Both the position numbers and the translations under genes were made by a program. A stretch of 50,808 nucleotides of DNA, taken from contig NZ_JADPKS010000080.1 in assembly GCF_023074175.1 (NCBI RefSeq), positions 1 to 50,808 on the forward strand, read 5' to 3'. The notes beneath the pieces were generated by a model. That model saw nothing but the letters and a program-made list of their open reading frames with translations. It searched no databases and had not been told where the DNA came from. Shown here in pieces: positions 8,330-17,390 of the stretch (within the stretch, counting starts at the first letter, position 1; the number at the start of each line of letters is the position of its first letter). The DNA is from Bradyrhizobium sp. 139 (GTDB lineage: Bacteria; Pseudomonadota; Alphaproteobacteria; Rhizobiales; Xanthobacteraceae).

Positions 8330-10138
8330 CTACGCGCGAATCCTGACATAGCTGCCCGGCGCGTCCTCGATTGGGGGGAACGCTTCGCTGCCGACGCTGC
8401 GCGCCGGGACTTCCTCGGGATCGAGCCCACCCAGCCATTCGCGCCAGTCCGGCCACCACGAGCCCTTGTGCTCCACCGCGCCCTTCATCCACTCGACGAC
8501 GTTGATGTCCTTGACGTTGTCGTTGGTCCAGTACTGGTACTTGTTCGAGGCGGGCGGGTTGACGACGCCGGCGATGTGGCCCGAGCCGGACAACACGTAT
8601 TTCACTGGGCCGCCGAAGAATTGCGAGCCGTACAGCACCGATTCCGCCGGCGCGATGTGGTCCTCGCGCGTGGCGAGGTTGTAGACGGGCACCATGACCT
8701 TGGAGAGGTCGAGCAGCGTGTTGTCGAGCACCATCGTGCCCGTCGACAGGCGGTTCTCCAGATAGCAATTGCGCAGATAATAGGAATGGTTCGACGCGGT
8801 CATGCGCGTGGCATCCGAATTCCAGTGCAAGAGGTCGAACGCGCTCGGCTGCTGGCCCTTGAGGTAATTGCTGACGACGTAGGACCAGATCAAATCGTTG
8901 GAGCGCAGCATGTTGAAGGCCATCGCCATCTTGGAGCCTTCGAGAACGCCGGCGGCCTTCATCTCCTGCTCGAGGGCTGCGATCTGCTCCTCGTCGACGA
9001 ACACCAGCAGATCGCCGGCATGGGTAAAGTCGACCTGTGCCGCGAAGAACGTCGCCGACGACACGCGCTGGCGGCGCTTCTCGGCGAGCCAGGCCAGCGT
9101 GGTCGCGAGCATCGTGCCGCCGACGCAATAGCCGGCGGTGTGCACCTTCATCTCGCCGGTGATCTTCTCGATCACGTCCATCGCCGTGAGCAGGCCTTCC
9201 TTCATGTAGTCTTCCCAGCTCTTGTTGCCGAGCCGCTTGTCGGGATTGACCCATGAGATCACGAACACGGTGATGCCCTGGTCGACGCACCATTTGATGT
9301 AGGATTTCTCCGGCTTGAGATCGAGGATGTAGAACTTGTTGATCCAGGGCGGCACGATCAGCAGCGGCGTGCGCAGCACCATCTCTGTCGTCGGCGAATA
9401 TTGGATCAGCTGCATCATCTCGTTCTGGTAGATCACCTTGCCCGGCGTCGTCGCCATGTTGACGCCGACGACGAGATTGTCCGGGTTGGACTGGCGGATC
9501 TTCAGCATGCCCTTGCCGGCGGCGATGTCCTCGGCCAGCATCCTCAGGCCGCGCGCGAGGTTCTCGCCGCTGCTGGCGACGGTCTCGCGCAGTACCTCCG
9601 GATTGGTCAGCACGAAGTTCGACGGCGACAGCGCGTTGGTGACCTGCTGGATGTAGAACTCGGCCTTGCGGCGGGTCTGCGGATCGAGCCCGTCGGCGTC
9701 ACGCACCAACTCCTGCGCCCATTTGGTCGTGAGCAGATAGAGCTGCATCACGAAATCGAAGAACTGGTTCGACTTCCATTCCGGATCGGCAAAGCGCTTG
9801 TCGCGCGGCGAGGGCGCGATCGCGGGCGGGGCGTCCTGGCCGGCCATGCGCCGCGCCGCCGAGCCCCAGAGATCGAGATAATCCTTGGCGAGCTTGGTCT
9901 GCAGATCCGACGCGCGGGACGTATCCGACAGCCAGTATTCGGCGACGGACGTGAAGGTCTTGATCACTTCCGTAAGCTCGGCCGGCGGGCGATCCTGAAC
10001 CTCGCCGCTTTCGCGTGGCTTCAGATACGCGGCCAGCGCCTTGCCGCCGCTCTCCATCGCCCGCGCGACATTCATCGCGAAGGCTTCCGCATTGAACTTC
10101 GTCTCGGATTTGGGCGTGTCGGTAGTGGCCATACTCAT
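8330..10138 (-). CDS. phaC: Class I poly(3-hydroxyalkanoate) synthase
   Basis: Polymerises (R)-3-hydroxyacyl-CoA into polyhydroxyalkanoate carbon-storage granules. The 602-residue protein has the N-terminal PhaC domain and a C-terminal alpha/beta-hydrolase fold. The lipase-like box GYCVGG (336-341) carries nucleophile Cys338, with Asp493 in REDHIAP and His521 in GSGHIAGVVNPP completing the triad. The conserved PPWINKFYILDL block is at about 263-274. Length and motifs match class I (short-chain) synthases that need no PhaE or PhaR subunit. No phaA, phaB, phasin or phaR lies nearby, as is usual where phaC is unlinked. The 254-base region upstream is AT-richer and contains a TGC-rich stretch near 10217-10232. 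Confidence 0.95.
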   Translation of the reverse strand: MSMATTDTPKSETKFNAEAFAMNVARAMESGGKALAAYLKPRESGEVQDRPPAELTEVIKTFTSVAEYWLSDTSRASDLQTKLAKDYLDLWGSAARRMAGQDAPPAIAPSPRDKRFADPEWKSNQFFDFVMQLYLLTTKWAQELVRDADGLDPQTRRKAEFYIQQVTNALSPSNFVLTNPEVLRETVASSGENLARGLRMLAEDIAAGKGMLKIRQSNPDNLVVGVNMATTPGKVIYQNEMMQLIQYSPTTEMVLRTPLLIVPPWINKFYILDLKPEKSYIKWCVDQGITVFVISWVNPDKRLGNKSWEDYMKEGLLTAMDVIEKITGEMKVHTAGYCVGGTMLATTLAWLAEKRRQRVSSATFFAAQVDFTHAGDLLVFVDEEQIAALEQEMKAAGVLEGSKMAMAFNMLRSNDLIWSYVVSNYLKGQQPSAFDLLHWNSDATRMTASNHSYYLRNCYLENRLSTGTMVLDNTLLDLSKVMVPVYNLATREDHIAPAESVLYGSQFFGGPVKYVLSGSGHIAGVVNPPASNKYQYWTNDNVKDINVVEWMKGAVEHKGSWWPDWREWLGGLDPEEVPARSVGSEAFPPIEDAPGSYVRIRA

Positions 10139-10392
10139 GAGCAGAACAGTAACGATTCATTCTGTATTCGTCACCGCGAAGCTCGCATGTTTGGCGTTAA
10201 ACAAGCTCCAACATGTGCTGCACTGCGACAAAGCTTCTTGGTTTTGTCACAATCAGGGCGCACCCCTCCGGTCAGTGGGCCTTGGATGTTTTCTCGCTCG
10301 TACCATTTGTGGGCAGCAATGGTTTGAGCTTGGGCAGGTTGTCGGGCTAGTCTCCGGCGGCTTGCATTGGGACGAGTAGGGGATTTCCCCGG

Positions 10393-10668
10393 GTGTTGGC
10401 GTTGAAGGACCTGCAAAGGAAGCTGCCGATCTGCGGCGCGCTGCTGATGGCGGTGCTTGCCCTGAGCGGCTGTTCGAGCCAGCTTGCGGATATGACACCC
10501 GCAGATGCGCAAGCGCATTCCAGGGAGCCAGGGACCTACCTGCCCGTGCACGACCTCCCGCCGGATCGCGATCAAGCGGTCATCCCGCCGGACCAGCGCG
10601 CTAAGATCGAGGCCGAGCTTGCCGCCGCGCGCGACCGCCAGGCCGCTGCCGCCAAGGACGCGAAATGA
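10393..10668 (+). CDS. Small lipoprotein
   Basis: A 91-residue predicted lipoprotein. A positively charged start and a hydrophobic stretch (about 13-24) lead to a lipobox LSGC with the acylated cysteine at about residue 27. The mature part is hydrophilic, rich in Pro, Asp and Ala, and ends in a helical Ala/Lys/Arg segment (about 68-91). I chose the GTG at 10393 behind a GAGTAGGGG ribosome site; a TTG three codons later is an alternative. The function is unknown. It is divergent from phaC and not obviously part of the downstream aminotransferase operon, which starts 215 bases later. Confidence 0.72.
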   Translation: MLALKDLQRKLPICGALLMAVLALSGCSSQLADMTPADAQAHSREPGTYLPVHDLPPDRDQAVIPPDQRAKIEAELAAARDRQAAAAKDAK

Positions 10669-10883
10669 GGCGCTGCAAGGTAATCGCTGGCGCCCCCGTC
10701 TTGCCGTGCTAAAAGACCACGGTTCAGCCGAGAGTCAGGGCGAAGGTGCTCAGCCTCTGTCGCCGAAAATCGCTACAAGTATTTGATTTTTAGTGGTTTT
10801 CGCGAAAGGGGCGGCCGCCGTTTCCGATTGGCGTCATCGCCTTTCGATTCCGTCCTGACCGGTTGCCCGGAGTCCAGAGAGCC

Positions 10884-12104
10884 ATGGAAGAGTTTTACCG
10901 CATCCGCCGCCTTCCGCCTTACGTGTTCGAGCAGGTCAACCGGGCCAAGGCGGCCGCGCGGAATGCCGGCGCCGACATTATCGACCTCGGCATGGGCAAT
11001 CCGGACCTGCCGGCGCCAGCGCATGTGCTGGAGAAGCTGAAGGAGACGCTGGGCAAGCCGCGCACCGACCGCTACTCGGCCTCCCGCGGCATCCCCGGGC
11101 TGCGCCGGGCCCAGGCTGGCTATTACGCCCGCCGCTTCGGCGTGAAGCTCAATCCCGACACTCAGGTGGTTGCGACACTCGGTTCGAAGGAGGGCTTTGC
11201 CAACGTGGCGCAGGCGATCACCGCGCCCGGCGACGTCATCCTCTGCCCGAACCCGAGCTATCCGATTCACGCCTTCGGCTTCTTGATGGCGGGCGGCGTG
11301 ATCCGCTCGGTGCCCTCGGAGCCGACGCCGCAGTTCTTCGAGGCGGTGGAGCGGGCGATCGTGCATTCGATTCCGAAGCCGCTCGCGCTGGTCGTCTGCT
11401 ATCCCTCGAATCCGACCGCCTATGTCGCGAGCCTCGACTTCTACAGAGATCTCGTCGCGTTCGCGAAAAAGCACGAGATTCTGATCCTGTCCGATCTCGC
11501 TTATGCCGAGGTCTATTTCGACGAGAGCAATCCTCCGCCCTCGGTGCTCCAGGTGCCCGGCGCGATCGACGTCGCCGTCGAGTTCACCTCGATGTCGAAG
11601 ACCTATTCGATGGCCGGCTGGCGCATGGGCTTTGCGGTCGGCAATGAGCGCGTGATCGCGGCGCTTGCCCGCGTCAAATCCTATCTCGACTACGGCGCCT
11701 TCACGCCGGTGCAGGTCGCCGCGACCGCCGCGCTGAATGGCCCCGACGATTGCATCAAGGAGATGCGCGACACCTACCGCAAGCGCCGTGATGCGCTGGT
11801 GGAGTCGTTCGGCCGCGCCGGCTGGGAGATCCCGCCGCCGGAAGCCTCGATGTTCGCCTGGGTGCCGCTGCCGGAGGCCTTCCGCAGCGTCGGCAGCATG
11901 CAGTTCGCAACCCTGATGGTGGAGAAATCCGGCGTCGCGGTCTCGCCCGGCGTCGGCTTCGGCGAGCACGGTGAAGGATATGTCCGCATCGCCATGGTGG
12001 AAAACGAGCAACGGATCAGGCAGGCCGCGCGGGGCGTGCGCCGCTTCCTTGAAAGCGGCATCGAAACGTTGCACAACGTCGTTCCGCTCGCCAATCGGCG
12101 CTAA
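10884..12104 (+). CDS. Class I/II PLP aminotransferase (AlaC-like)
   Basis: Fold-type I pyridoxal-phosphate aminotransferase of 406 residues. The PLP lysine is Lys239 in SMSKTYSMAGWRMGF. Other landmarks are GMGNPD (about 36-41), the YSASRGIPGLR loop (about 64-74), YPSNPT (about 173-178), which holds the conserved asparagine, and SDLAYAEVYFD. The family includes E. coli AlaC (glutamate-pyruvate aminotransferase), and close relatives are often labelled LL-diaminopimelate aminotransferase. Its place 30 bases before homoserine dehydrogenase fits aspartate-family amino-acid metabolism, but the substrate is uncertain. I chose the ATG at 10884; an upstream TTG adds seven residues. Confidence 0.85.
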   Translation: MEEFYRIRRLPPYVFEQVNRAKAAARNAGADIIDLGMGNPDLPAPAHVLEKLKETLGKPRTDRYSASRGIPGLRRAQAGYYARRFGVKLNPDTQVVATLGSKEGFANVAQAITAPGDVILCPNPSYPIHAFGFLMAGGVIRSVPSEPTPQFFEAVERAIVHSIPKPLALVVCYPSNPTAYVASLDFYRDLVAFAKKHEILILSDLAYAEVYFDESNPPPSVLQVPGAIDVAVEFTSMSKTYSMAGWRMGFAVGNERVIAALARVKSYLDYGAFTPVQVAATAALNGPDDCIKEMRDTYRKRRDALVESFGRAGWEIPPPEASMFAWVPLPEAFRSVGSMQFATLMVEKSGVAVSPGVGFGEHGEGYVRIAMVENEQRIRQAARGVRRFLESGIETLHNVVPLANRR

Positions 12105-12134
12105 GTTTCTCTTCGGCAGGTTTTCCAAAGCATC

Positions 12135-13451
12135 ATGGTTGCACCCCTGAAAGTGGGCATAGCGGGGCTCGGCACCGTGGGCGCCGAAGTTGTCCGTTTG
12201 ATCGAGACCCAGGCCCGCGTGCTCTCGGGCCGCAGCGGCCGCGGCATTCGCGTCGTCGCCGTCACCGCGCGCTCGAAGGCAAAGAAGCGCGGCGTCGATC
12301 TGCGCGGCGTCGAATGGGCCAGGGATCCCATGGCACTGGCCACGCATCCCGGCATCGACTGCTTCGTCGAGCTGATGGGCGGCGCCGGTGATCCCGCACT
12401 CTCTGCGGTCGAGGCGGCGCTGAATGCCGGTAAATCCGTCGTCACTGCCAACAAGGCACTGCTCGCCAAGCACGGCCTGAAGCTTGGCAAAGCCGCTGAA
12501 AAGCACGGCGGTGCGCTGAATTTCGAGGCAGCCGTCGGCGCCGCGATCCCCGTCATCAAAACGTTACGCGAGGGTCTTGCCGGAACCGGTATCAACCGCG
12601 TCTACGGTATCCTCAACGGCACCTGCAATTACATCCTGACCCGAATGGAGCAGGAGGGTCTGTCGTTTGCCGAATGCCTCAAGGATGCGCAGCGGCTCGG
12701 CTATGCCGAGGCCAATCCGTCCTTCGACGTCGATGGCCACGACACCGCGCAAAAACTTGCCATTCTCGCCAGCCTCGCTTTCGGCACAAAAGTTGCTCAA
12801 AGCGCTGTGTATGTCGAAGGCATCTCCTCCATTGCGCCGGAAGATCTCCGTGCCGCTGACGATCTCGGTTACCGGCTCAAGCTGCTCGGTGTTGCGGTTC
12901 GCACCGCCACGGGCATCGAGCAGCGCGTGCATCCGACCATGGTTCCAAAATCCTCCTCGATCGCGCAGGTGATGGGTGTCACCAATGCGGTCACGATTGA
13001 TGGCGAGGGCATCCCTCCGATCACGCTGGTCGGCCCCGGCGCGGGCGGAGCTGCGACCGCATCCGCCGTGGTCGCCGACATCGCCGACGTCGCGCGCGGC
13101 ATCCGCGCCAATCCGTTCGGCCGGCCGATCTCGCATCTGCGCGACACCAAGAAGGCGCCGATGGAGCGGCACGAGGGCGGCTATTACATCCGTCTGCTGG
13201 CGCGCGATTTTCCAGGCACTGCGGCGGCAATCGCGACCCGGCTTGCGGAACAGAAGATTTCGATCGAGTCGATCGTGCAGCGTCATCCCAATGGCGGCGC
13301 TGCGCCGGCGAACGGCAAGGCGGTGCCCGTGCCCGTCATCCTGATCACCTATGCCACGCATGAGGACGCCGTGCGCCGCGCGCTCGCCGCCGTGCAGCGC
13401 GACAAAGTGATCAGCGGACGGCCGCAGGTGATCCGGATCGAGAAGAACTGA
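12135..13451 (+). CDS. hom: Homoserine dehydrogenase
   Basis: NAD(P)H-dependent reduction of aspartate semialdehyde to homoserine, the branch point to threonine and methionine. The 438-residue protein has the nucleotide-binding GLGTVG (about 10-15), TANKALLAKHG (about 99-109), the signature block GILNGTCNYILTRME (about 157-171), catalytic-domain GYAEANPSFDVDGHDTAQKL, and a C-terminal ACT domain (about 345-435). The ACT domain indicates allosteric inhibition, normally by threonine. It lies 30 bases after the aminotransferase and 87 bases before glpX on the same strand, which suggests one operon. A stand-alone form without fused aspartokinase. Confidence 0.95.
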   Translation: MVAPLKVGIAGLGTVGAEVVRLIETQARVLSGRSGRGIRVVAVTARSKAKKRGVDLRGVEWARDPMALATHPGIDCFVELMGGAGDPALSAVEAALNAGKSVVTANKALLAKHGLKLGKAAEKHGGALNFEAAVGAAIPVIKTLREGLAGTGINRVYGILNGTCNYILTRMEQEGLSFAECLKDAQRLGYAEANPSFDVDGHDTAQKLAILASLAFGTKVAQSAVYVEGISSIAPEDLRAADDLGYRLKLLGVAVRTATGIEQRVHPTMVPKSSSIAQVMGVTNAVTIDGEGIPPITLVGPGAGGAATASAVVADIADVARGIRANPFGRPISHLRDTKKAPMERHEGGYYIRLLARDFPGTAAAIATRLAEQKISIESIVQRHPNGGAAPANGKAVPVPVILITYATHEDAVRRALAAVQRDKVISGRPQVIRIEKN

Positions 13452-13538
13452 GGCGGTTGTTCGTTCGAACGAACCGAGGGCGTTGCGAGTTGTTGCGGGC
13501 AGAGACTTCTGTCCCGAACTGTTTGAAGGAGTGAGCCG

Positions 13539-14540
13539 ATGTCGACCCATATTTCAGTCCCGCCGCACGCGTTGCTCGAGCGCATCCTTACGCTGGAGAT
13601 TGTGCGGGTGACGGAGCGGGCGGCGGTGTCGTCAGCGCGGCTGCGCGGGCACGGCAATGAGAAGGCGGCCGACCAGGCCGCAGTGGACGCGATGCGGCGC
13701 GAGCTGAACAAGCTGCCGATCGAGGGCACCATCGTGATCGGCGAGGGCGAGCGCGACGAGGCGCCGATGCTGTTCATCGGCGAGAAGGTCGGCATGAACG
13801 CCGGCCCGCAGGTCGACATCGCGGTCGATCCGCTCGAAGGCACCACGCTGTGCGCCAAGAACATGCCGGGCTCGATCGCCACCATGGCGATGGCCGACGG
13901 CGGCACGCTGCTGCATGCGCCCGACGTCTACATGCAGAAGCTCGCGATCGGCCCCGGCTACGCCAAGGGCGTCGTCGAACTGGATGCCACGCCGGCGGAA
14001 AACGTCCGCCGTCTCGCCAAGGCCAAGGGTGTTCAGCCTGACGGCATCACCGTGCTCGTGCTCGACCGTCCGCGCCATGCCAGCATCATCGATAGCGTGC
14101 GCTCGACCGGCGCGGCCGTGCGCCTGATCACCGACGGCGACGTCGCCGGCGTGATCCACTGCGCCGATCCTGACAATACCGGCGTCGACATGTATATCGG
14201 CACCGGCGGCGCGCCGGAGGGCGTGCTCGCCGCCGTGGCGTTGCGCTGCATCGGCGGCCAGATGCAGTGCCGCCTGATCCTCGATTCCGACGAGAAGCGC
14301 GAGCGCGCCGCCAAGATGGGCGTCAACGATCCCAATATGATCTATGGCATCGAGGACATGGCGCGCGGCGACTGTCTGTTCGCCGCCACCGGCGTCACCA
14401 CGGGCTCGCTGCTCTCGGGCGTCAAGTTCCGCAAGGACGGCGTAATCGAGACCGAGACGGTCGTGATGCGTTCGGTCACCGGCACCGTGCGCTACATCAA
14501 GGCCGAGCATCGCGAACTGGCGAAGTTCCATTTGGACTAG
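13539..14540 (+). CDS. glpX: Class II fructose-1,6-bisphosphatase
   Basis: Metal-dependent phosphatase converting fructose 1,6-bisphosphate to fructose 6-phosphate in gluconeogenesis; some members also act on sedoheptulose bisphosphate. The 333-residue sequence has GEGERDEAPML (about 68-78), the metal-binding DPLEGTTLCA (about 97-106) and YIGTGGAPEGVLAAVALR (about 217-234), all hallmarks of the GlpX family. It follows hom by 87 bases, and a GAAGGAG ribosome site precedes the ATG. The cluster aminotransferase-hom-glpX probably links amino-acid synthesis to gluconeogenic carbon flow. The dispersed palindrome downstream may mark the end of the transcript. Confidence 0.94.
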   Translation: MSTHISVPPHALLERILTLEIVRVTERAAVSSARLRGHGNEKAADQAAVDAMRRELNKLPIEGTIVIGEGERDEAPMLFIGEKVGMNAGPQVDIAVDPLEGTTLCAKNMPGSIATMAMADGGTLLHAPDVYMQKLAIGPGYAKGVVELDATPAENVRRLAKAKGVQPDGITVLVLDRPRHASIIDSVRSTGAAVRLITDGDVAGVIHCADPDNTGVDMYIGTGGAPEGVLAAVALRCIGGQMQCRLILDSDEKRERAAKMGVNDPNMIYGIEDMARGDCLFAATGVTTGSLLSGVKFRKDGVIETETVVMRSVTGTVRYIKAEHRELAKFHLD

Positions 14541-14556
14541 GCAACCAACGCACAGC

Positions 14557-14655
14557 CGTCATTTCGGGGCGCGACAAAGTCGCGAGCCCGGAATCCATAA
14601 CCACCGGTCGGGAGTATGGATTCCGGCCTGGCCCTTCGGGCCATCCCGGAATGAC
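14557..14655. repeat. Large intergenic palindrome (dispersed repeat)
   Basis: About 99 bases of nested inverted repeat: outer arms CGTCATT..AATGACG, then CGGG/CCCG, then CCCGGAATCCATA pairing with TATGGATTCCGG, plus a local GGCCCTTCGGGCC hairpin. This is the CGTCATTCCGGGGCGC..GCCCGGAATCCAT type frequent between genes in Bradyrhizobiaceae (recalled, not searched). It fills the space between glpX and the HAD gene. Confidence 0.7.
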
Positions 14656-14672
14656 GAAGAGAGGAGTCGCAC

Positions 14673-15392
14673 ATGTCCGATCTCTCCACCGTCAAAGCGC
14701 TCGTCTTCGACGTGTTCGGCACGGTCGTCGACTGGCGCACCAGCCTGATCACCGATTTCATGTGGTGGAGCAGGCAGCGCGGCATCACCGCCGATTGGAC
14801 CGCTTTGGTCGACGGCTGGCGCGGCATGTACATGGCCTCGATGGACGACGTGCGCAAACATCCCGAGCGCGGCTATGTCATGCTCGATGATCTGCACCGC
14901 CGCTCCCTGGACAAGCTGGTCGCGCAATTTTCGATCAAGGGCCTGACCGAAGCCGATCTCGATCACCTCACCAGGGGCTGGCACCGCCTGCATCCCTGGC
15001 CCGACAGTGTCGCGGGCCTCACACGGCTGAAGTCGAAATTCGTGATCTCGCCGCTGTCGAACGGCAACGTCGCGCTGCTCACCAACATGGCGAAGTTCGC
15101 TGGGCTGCCGTGGGACCTCATCATGTCGGCCGAATTGTTCGAGCATTACAAGCCCGATCCCGAGACCTATCTCGGCGCCGCGCGGTTGCTTGGCCTCAAG
15201 CCGGAGCAGGTGATGATGGTCGCCGCCCACAACGGCGATCTCGCGGCCGCGCAGAAGAACGGGCTGAAGACGGCGTTCGTGGCGCGGCCGACGGAGTACG
15301 GGCCGTTGCAGAAGGTGGATTTCGAAGCCACCGGCAACTGGGACATCGTCGCCAAGGATTTTGGCGGGATCGCCGACAGGCTGGGGTGCTAA
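14673..15392 (+). CDS. HAD-superfamily haloacid dehalogenase, type II-like
   Basis: HAD-superfamily hydrolase of 239 residues. The nucleophile Asp13 lies in VFDVFGTVVDWR, motif II is SNGN (about 129-132), the motif III lysine lies in YKPDPETYLGAA (about 157-168), and the acidic motif IV is AAHNGDL (about 185-191). Its pattern matches type II 2-haloacid dehalogenases, including the helical cap. In characterised dehalogenases motif IV reads SSNAWD, and here it is AAHNGD, so true dehalogenation is uncertain. It follows the palindromic repeat and is convergent with the GST gene, with only six bases between the stop codons. Confidence 0.8.
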   Translation: MSDLSTVKALVFDVFGTVVDWRTSLITDFMWWSRQRGITADWTALVDGWRGMYMASMDDVRKHPERGYVMLDDLHRRSLDKLVAQFSIKGLTEADLDHLTRGWHRLHPWPDSVAGLTRLKSKFVISPLSNGNVALLTNMAKFAGLPWDLIMSAELFEHYKPDPETYLGAARLLGLKPEQVMMVAAHNGDLAAAQKNGLKTAFVARPTEYGPLQKVDFEATGNWDIVAKDFGGIADRLGC

Positions 15393-15398
15393 TCGCTC

Positions 15399-16046
15399 TC
15401 ACGGCAATGCCGACGGCAATTGCGGCGTGGTGTCCACAACAGCGGATCTCCTCGAGAAATCCGCCCACCAGTCGCTGAGCCTGCGGTGCTCCTGAAGAAG
15501 CGTGTTTCCTTCAGGGGCCAGTACGAAGTAGCCAATCATCGGCGCCAGATGGATATCGGCGAGTGATGGTTGGTTGCCGCAGAGGTATTGGCCCTCGCCG
15601 GCGACCTGCTCCAATGCTGAGAGGATCCTCGGCGCCGCTTCGAGACCTTTTCGAAACTCGCTCTCGTCTGCCGGCAATCCCATGCGCGGCCTGAAAACTC
15701 CGTGAGAGAAGACTTGCCTCACCAGTGGCCAGTAAGCGTAGCTGTCCACGATTGATATGATCTGATTGCAACGCGCCCGCTCTCTCGGCTCCGCCGGCTG
15801 AAGCTTGAGACCTTCAAACGCTTCATCCACGTAGCGCGTGATGGCGCCTGTTTCGTAGACGACGAACCCGGTGTGAACCAGCGCGGGCACGCGCCTGAAG
15901 GGATGCGTTGCAAGGTAGCTTGCAGGGATATTCTCACCGAAGGGGTTTACCTCGATCCAATCGTACGCCTTGCCCTTCTCGTGGAGGGCCAGTCGGGCGA
16001 TCCAGGAATAGACGCTGTATCGGTAACCATGCAGCTCGATCGCCAT
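15399..16046 (-). CDS. Glutathione S-transferase family protein
   Basis: A 215-residue GST: N-terminal thioredoxin-like domain (about 1-78, with RVPALVHTGFVVYETGAITRY carrying the cis-proline and the Glu/Thr glutathione-binding pair) and an all-helical C-terminal domain (about 88-205, with the CGNQPSLADIHLAPM N-capping box). The N terminus begins MAIELHGYRYSVYSW, and the Tyr/Ser there could activate glutathione. I chose the ATG at 16046, behind GGAAG; a longer frame upstream lacks GST similarity. The substrate is unknown. It is the last gene of a leftward group that may include the metallo-hydrolase. Confidence 0.85.
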   Translation of the reverse strand: MAIELHGYRYSVYSWIARLALHEKGKAYDWIEVNPFGENIPASYLATHPFRRVPALVHTGFVVYETGAITRYVDEAFEGLKLQPAEPRERARCNQIISIVDSYAYWPLVRQVFSHGVFRPRMGLPADESEFRKGLEAAPRILSALEQVAGEGQYLCGNQPSLADIHLAPMIGYFVLAPEGNTLLQEHRRLSDWWADFSRRSAVVDTTPQLPSALP

Positions 16047-16177
16047 GAAGCGCGCTTCCAGGATATTTCCCGGCGCCAGGACCGGCGCAGTCACGTGCAA
16101 ACCCCTGTCGCGGAGCCGAAGAGCGGGCATCATTCGGCCCGGGCGGCACGAGTGCCACCCGGACCTGTTCCGACAAA

Positions 16178-17149
16178 CTACAAATTCATCTGCATCGGTT
16201 CGGCATAGTAATGAAAGCCCTCGCCGGCTTTGGCGACATGGCCGTAGCCCGGCCAGGCAAAGTGATAGGACATCACCGGCGTCTTGTTGGCCGCAAGCAT
16301 CGTGAGCAGCTTCACGCGCGACTCGGCCGCCTGTTTCGGGTCGGTGTCGTAGGAGAATTCCATCCGCGGCCGTTCCAGCAGCAGCACGGAATGGTGCGAG
16401 AGATCGCCGAGGAAGGCAAACGACTTGCCCGCCGACGAGACCATGAAGATGGTATGGCCGACGGTATGACCGGGCGCCGCGATCGCCTGCACGCCCGGCA
16501 GGAATTCCTGGCCATCCTTGAAGAACACGATCCGGTCCCGCACCGGCAGCAGGTTCTTGCGGGCGTGGACCACGAAGTCCTTGGCTGCGCTGCCGAGCTT
16601 GCCTTCATCGGTCCAGAAGTCGAAATCGGTCTGGGAGATGTAGATCTGCGCGTTCGGAAACAGCGGCTTGCCGCCGTCGTCCACGATGCCCCCGATGTGG
16701 TCGATATGGGCATGCGAGCACACCACGGCATCGATGTCTGCCGGCTTGATGCCGGCCTCGGTCATGCTCTTCTGCTGCCGGCCGGTGGTGGCGCCGAACA
16801 TTTTGGAGCTGCCCATGCCGGTATCGAACAGGATGAGCTTGTCGCCTGTGTTCACGATCGGCGAGTTCTGCTCAAGCACGACGTTGTCCGGCGACAGGAA
16901 ATTGTCGGCGAGCATCTTCTTTACCTCTTCCTTGGGGACGCCGGTGAACGTCCCGGAGGGATCGCCGAGCGGCAGCGGCCCGTCGGACACGACGGTGACC
17001 TCGGCATCGCCCAAGATGAAGCGGTGCCAGTAGGGCGTCTGGGTGCCTAGTTTGGGAGCCCTTGCCATCGCGCTGCTGCCGAGCATCGCGCTGGCGCCAA
17101 GGCCGGCCCCGAGAGCGAACAGGGACCGACGTGAGACATCGATTGTCAT
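16178..17149 (-). CDS. Tat-exported MBL-fold metallo-hydrolase
   Basis: Metallo-beta-lactamase-fold hydrolase of 323 residues with a twin-arginine signal (SRRSLFALGAG, about 6-16) and cleavage near SSAMARA. The zinc site is HAHIDH (146-151), followed by PGHTVGHT and GDLSHH, which supply the remaining ligands. The Tat signal and the N-terminal layout resemble periplasmic quorum-quenching lactonase-like or related enzymes widespread in Bradyrhizobium; the substrate is not predictable. A GGAGGAAACGC ribosome site fixes the ATG at 17149. It is transcribed leftward, apart from the GST downstream (131 bases). Confidence 0.87.
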   Translation of the reverse strand: MTIDVSRRSLFALGAGLGASAMLGSSAMARAPKLGTQTPYWHRFILGDAEVTVVSDGPLPLGDPSGTFTGVPKEEVKKMLADNFLSPDNVVLEQNSPIVNTGDKLILFDTGMGSSKMFGATTGRQQKSMTEAGIKPADIDAVVCSHAHIDHIGGIVDDGGKPLFPNAQIYISQTDFDFWTDEGKLGSAAKDFVVHARKNLLPVRDRIVFFKDGQEFLPGVQAIAAPGHTVGHTIFMVSSAGKSFAFLGDLSHHSVLLLERPRMEFSYDTDPKQAAESRVKLLTMLAANKTPVMSYHFAWPGYGHVAKAGEGFHYYAEPMQMNL

Positions 17150-17358
17150 GCGTTTCCTCCGTTTCTTGTCTTGTGACCTGCGCGATTGTTCGCGCGTTAT
17201 GTTCGGCCTGAGGCCGACAGCAAGATGCTGCGCCGGTTCAGACAAGCTAGCAAGTGGAATTGGTTTGGTGCTGATCGCGGCGTGTCGAAGTCGGCGCGCA
17301 ATTCCGAGTGCACGCCAATGATTGTGTCACCATTGTGTCTGCTGACCGCTCGATACGA

Positions 17359-17386
17359 GACGCAGGAATCTCGACGCAGGAATCTC
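17359..17386. repeat. 14-bp tandem duplication
   Basis: GACGCAGGAATCTC occurs twice without a spacer (17359-17372 and 17373-17386), five bases beyond the stop codon of the VOC gene. It is a perfect two-copy tandem repeat, probably from replication slippage. No function is evident. Confidence 0.8.
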
Positions 17387-17390
17387 GATG

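Noticed and set aside
10217..10232. TGC-rich stretch as a PhaR operator upstream of phaC
   Set aside because: The symmetry is imperfect and a single short match to a degenerate TGC-type motif is not enough. I mention it only in the phaC entry.
8312..12506. Long open frames antisense to phaC, the aminotransferase and hom
   Set aside because: High GC and codon bias leave long stop-free frames opposite real genes. Their translations are Arg/His/Gly-rich with no family match, and the sense frames carry clear catalytic motifs.
14557..14655. The large palindrome as a structured regulatory RNA or riboswitch
   Set aside because: It matches the style of dispersed intergenic repeats and is almost wholly self-complementary, with no ligand-binding core recognisable.
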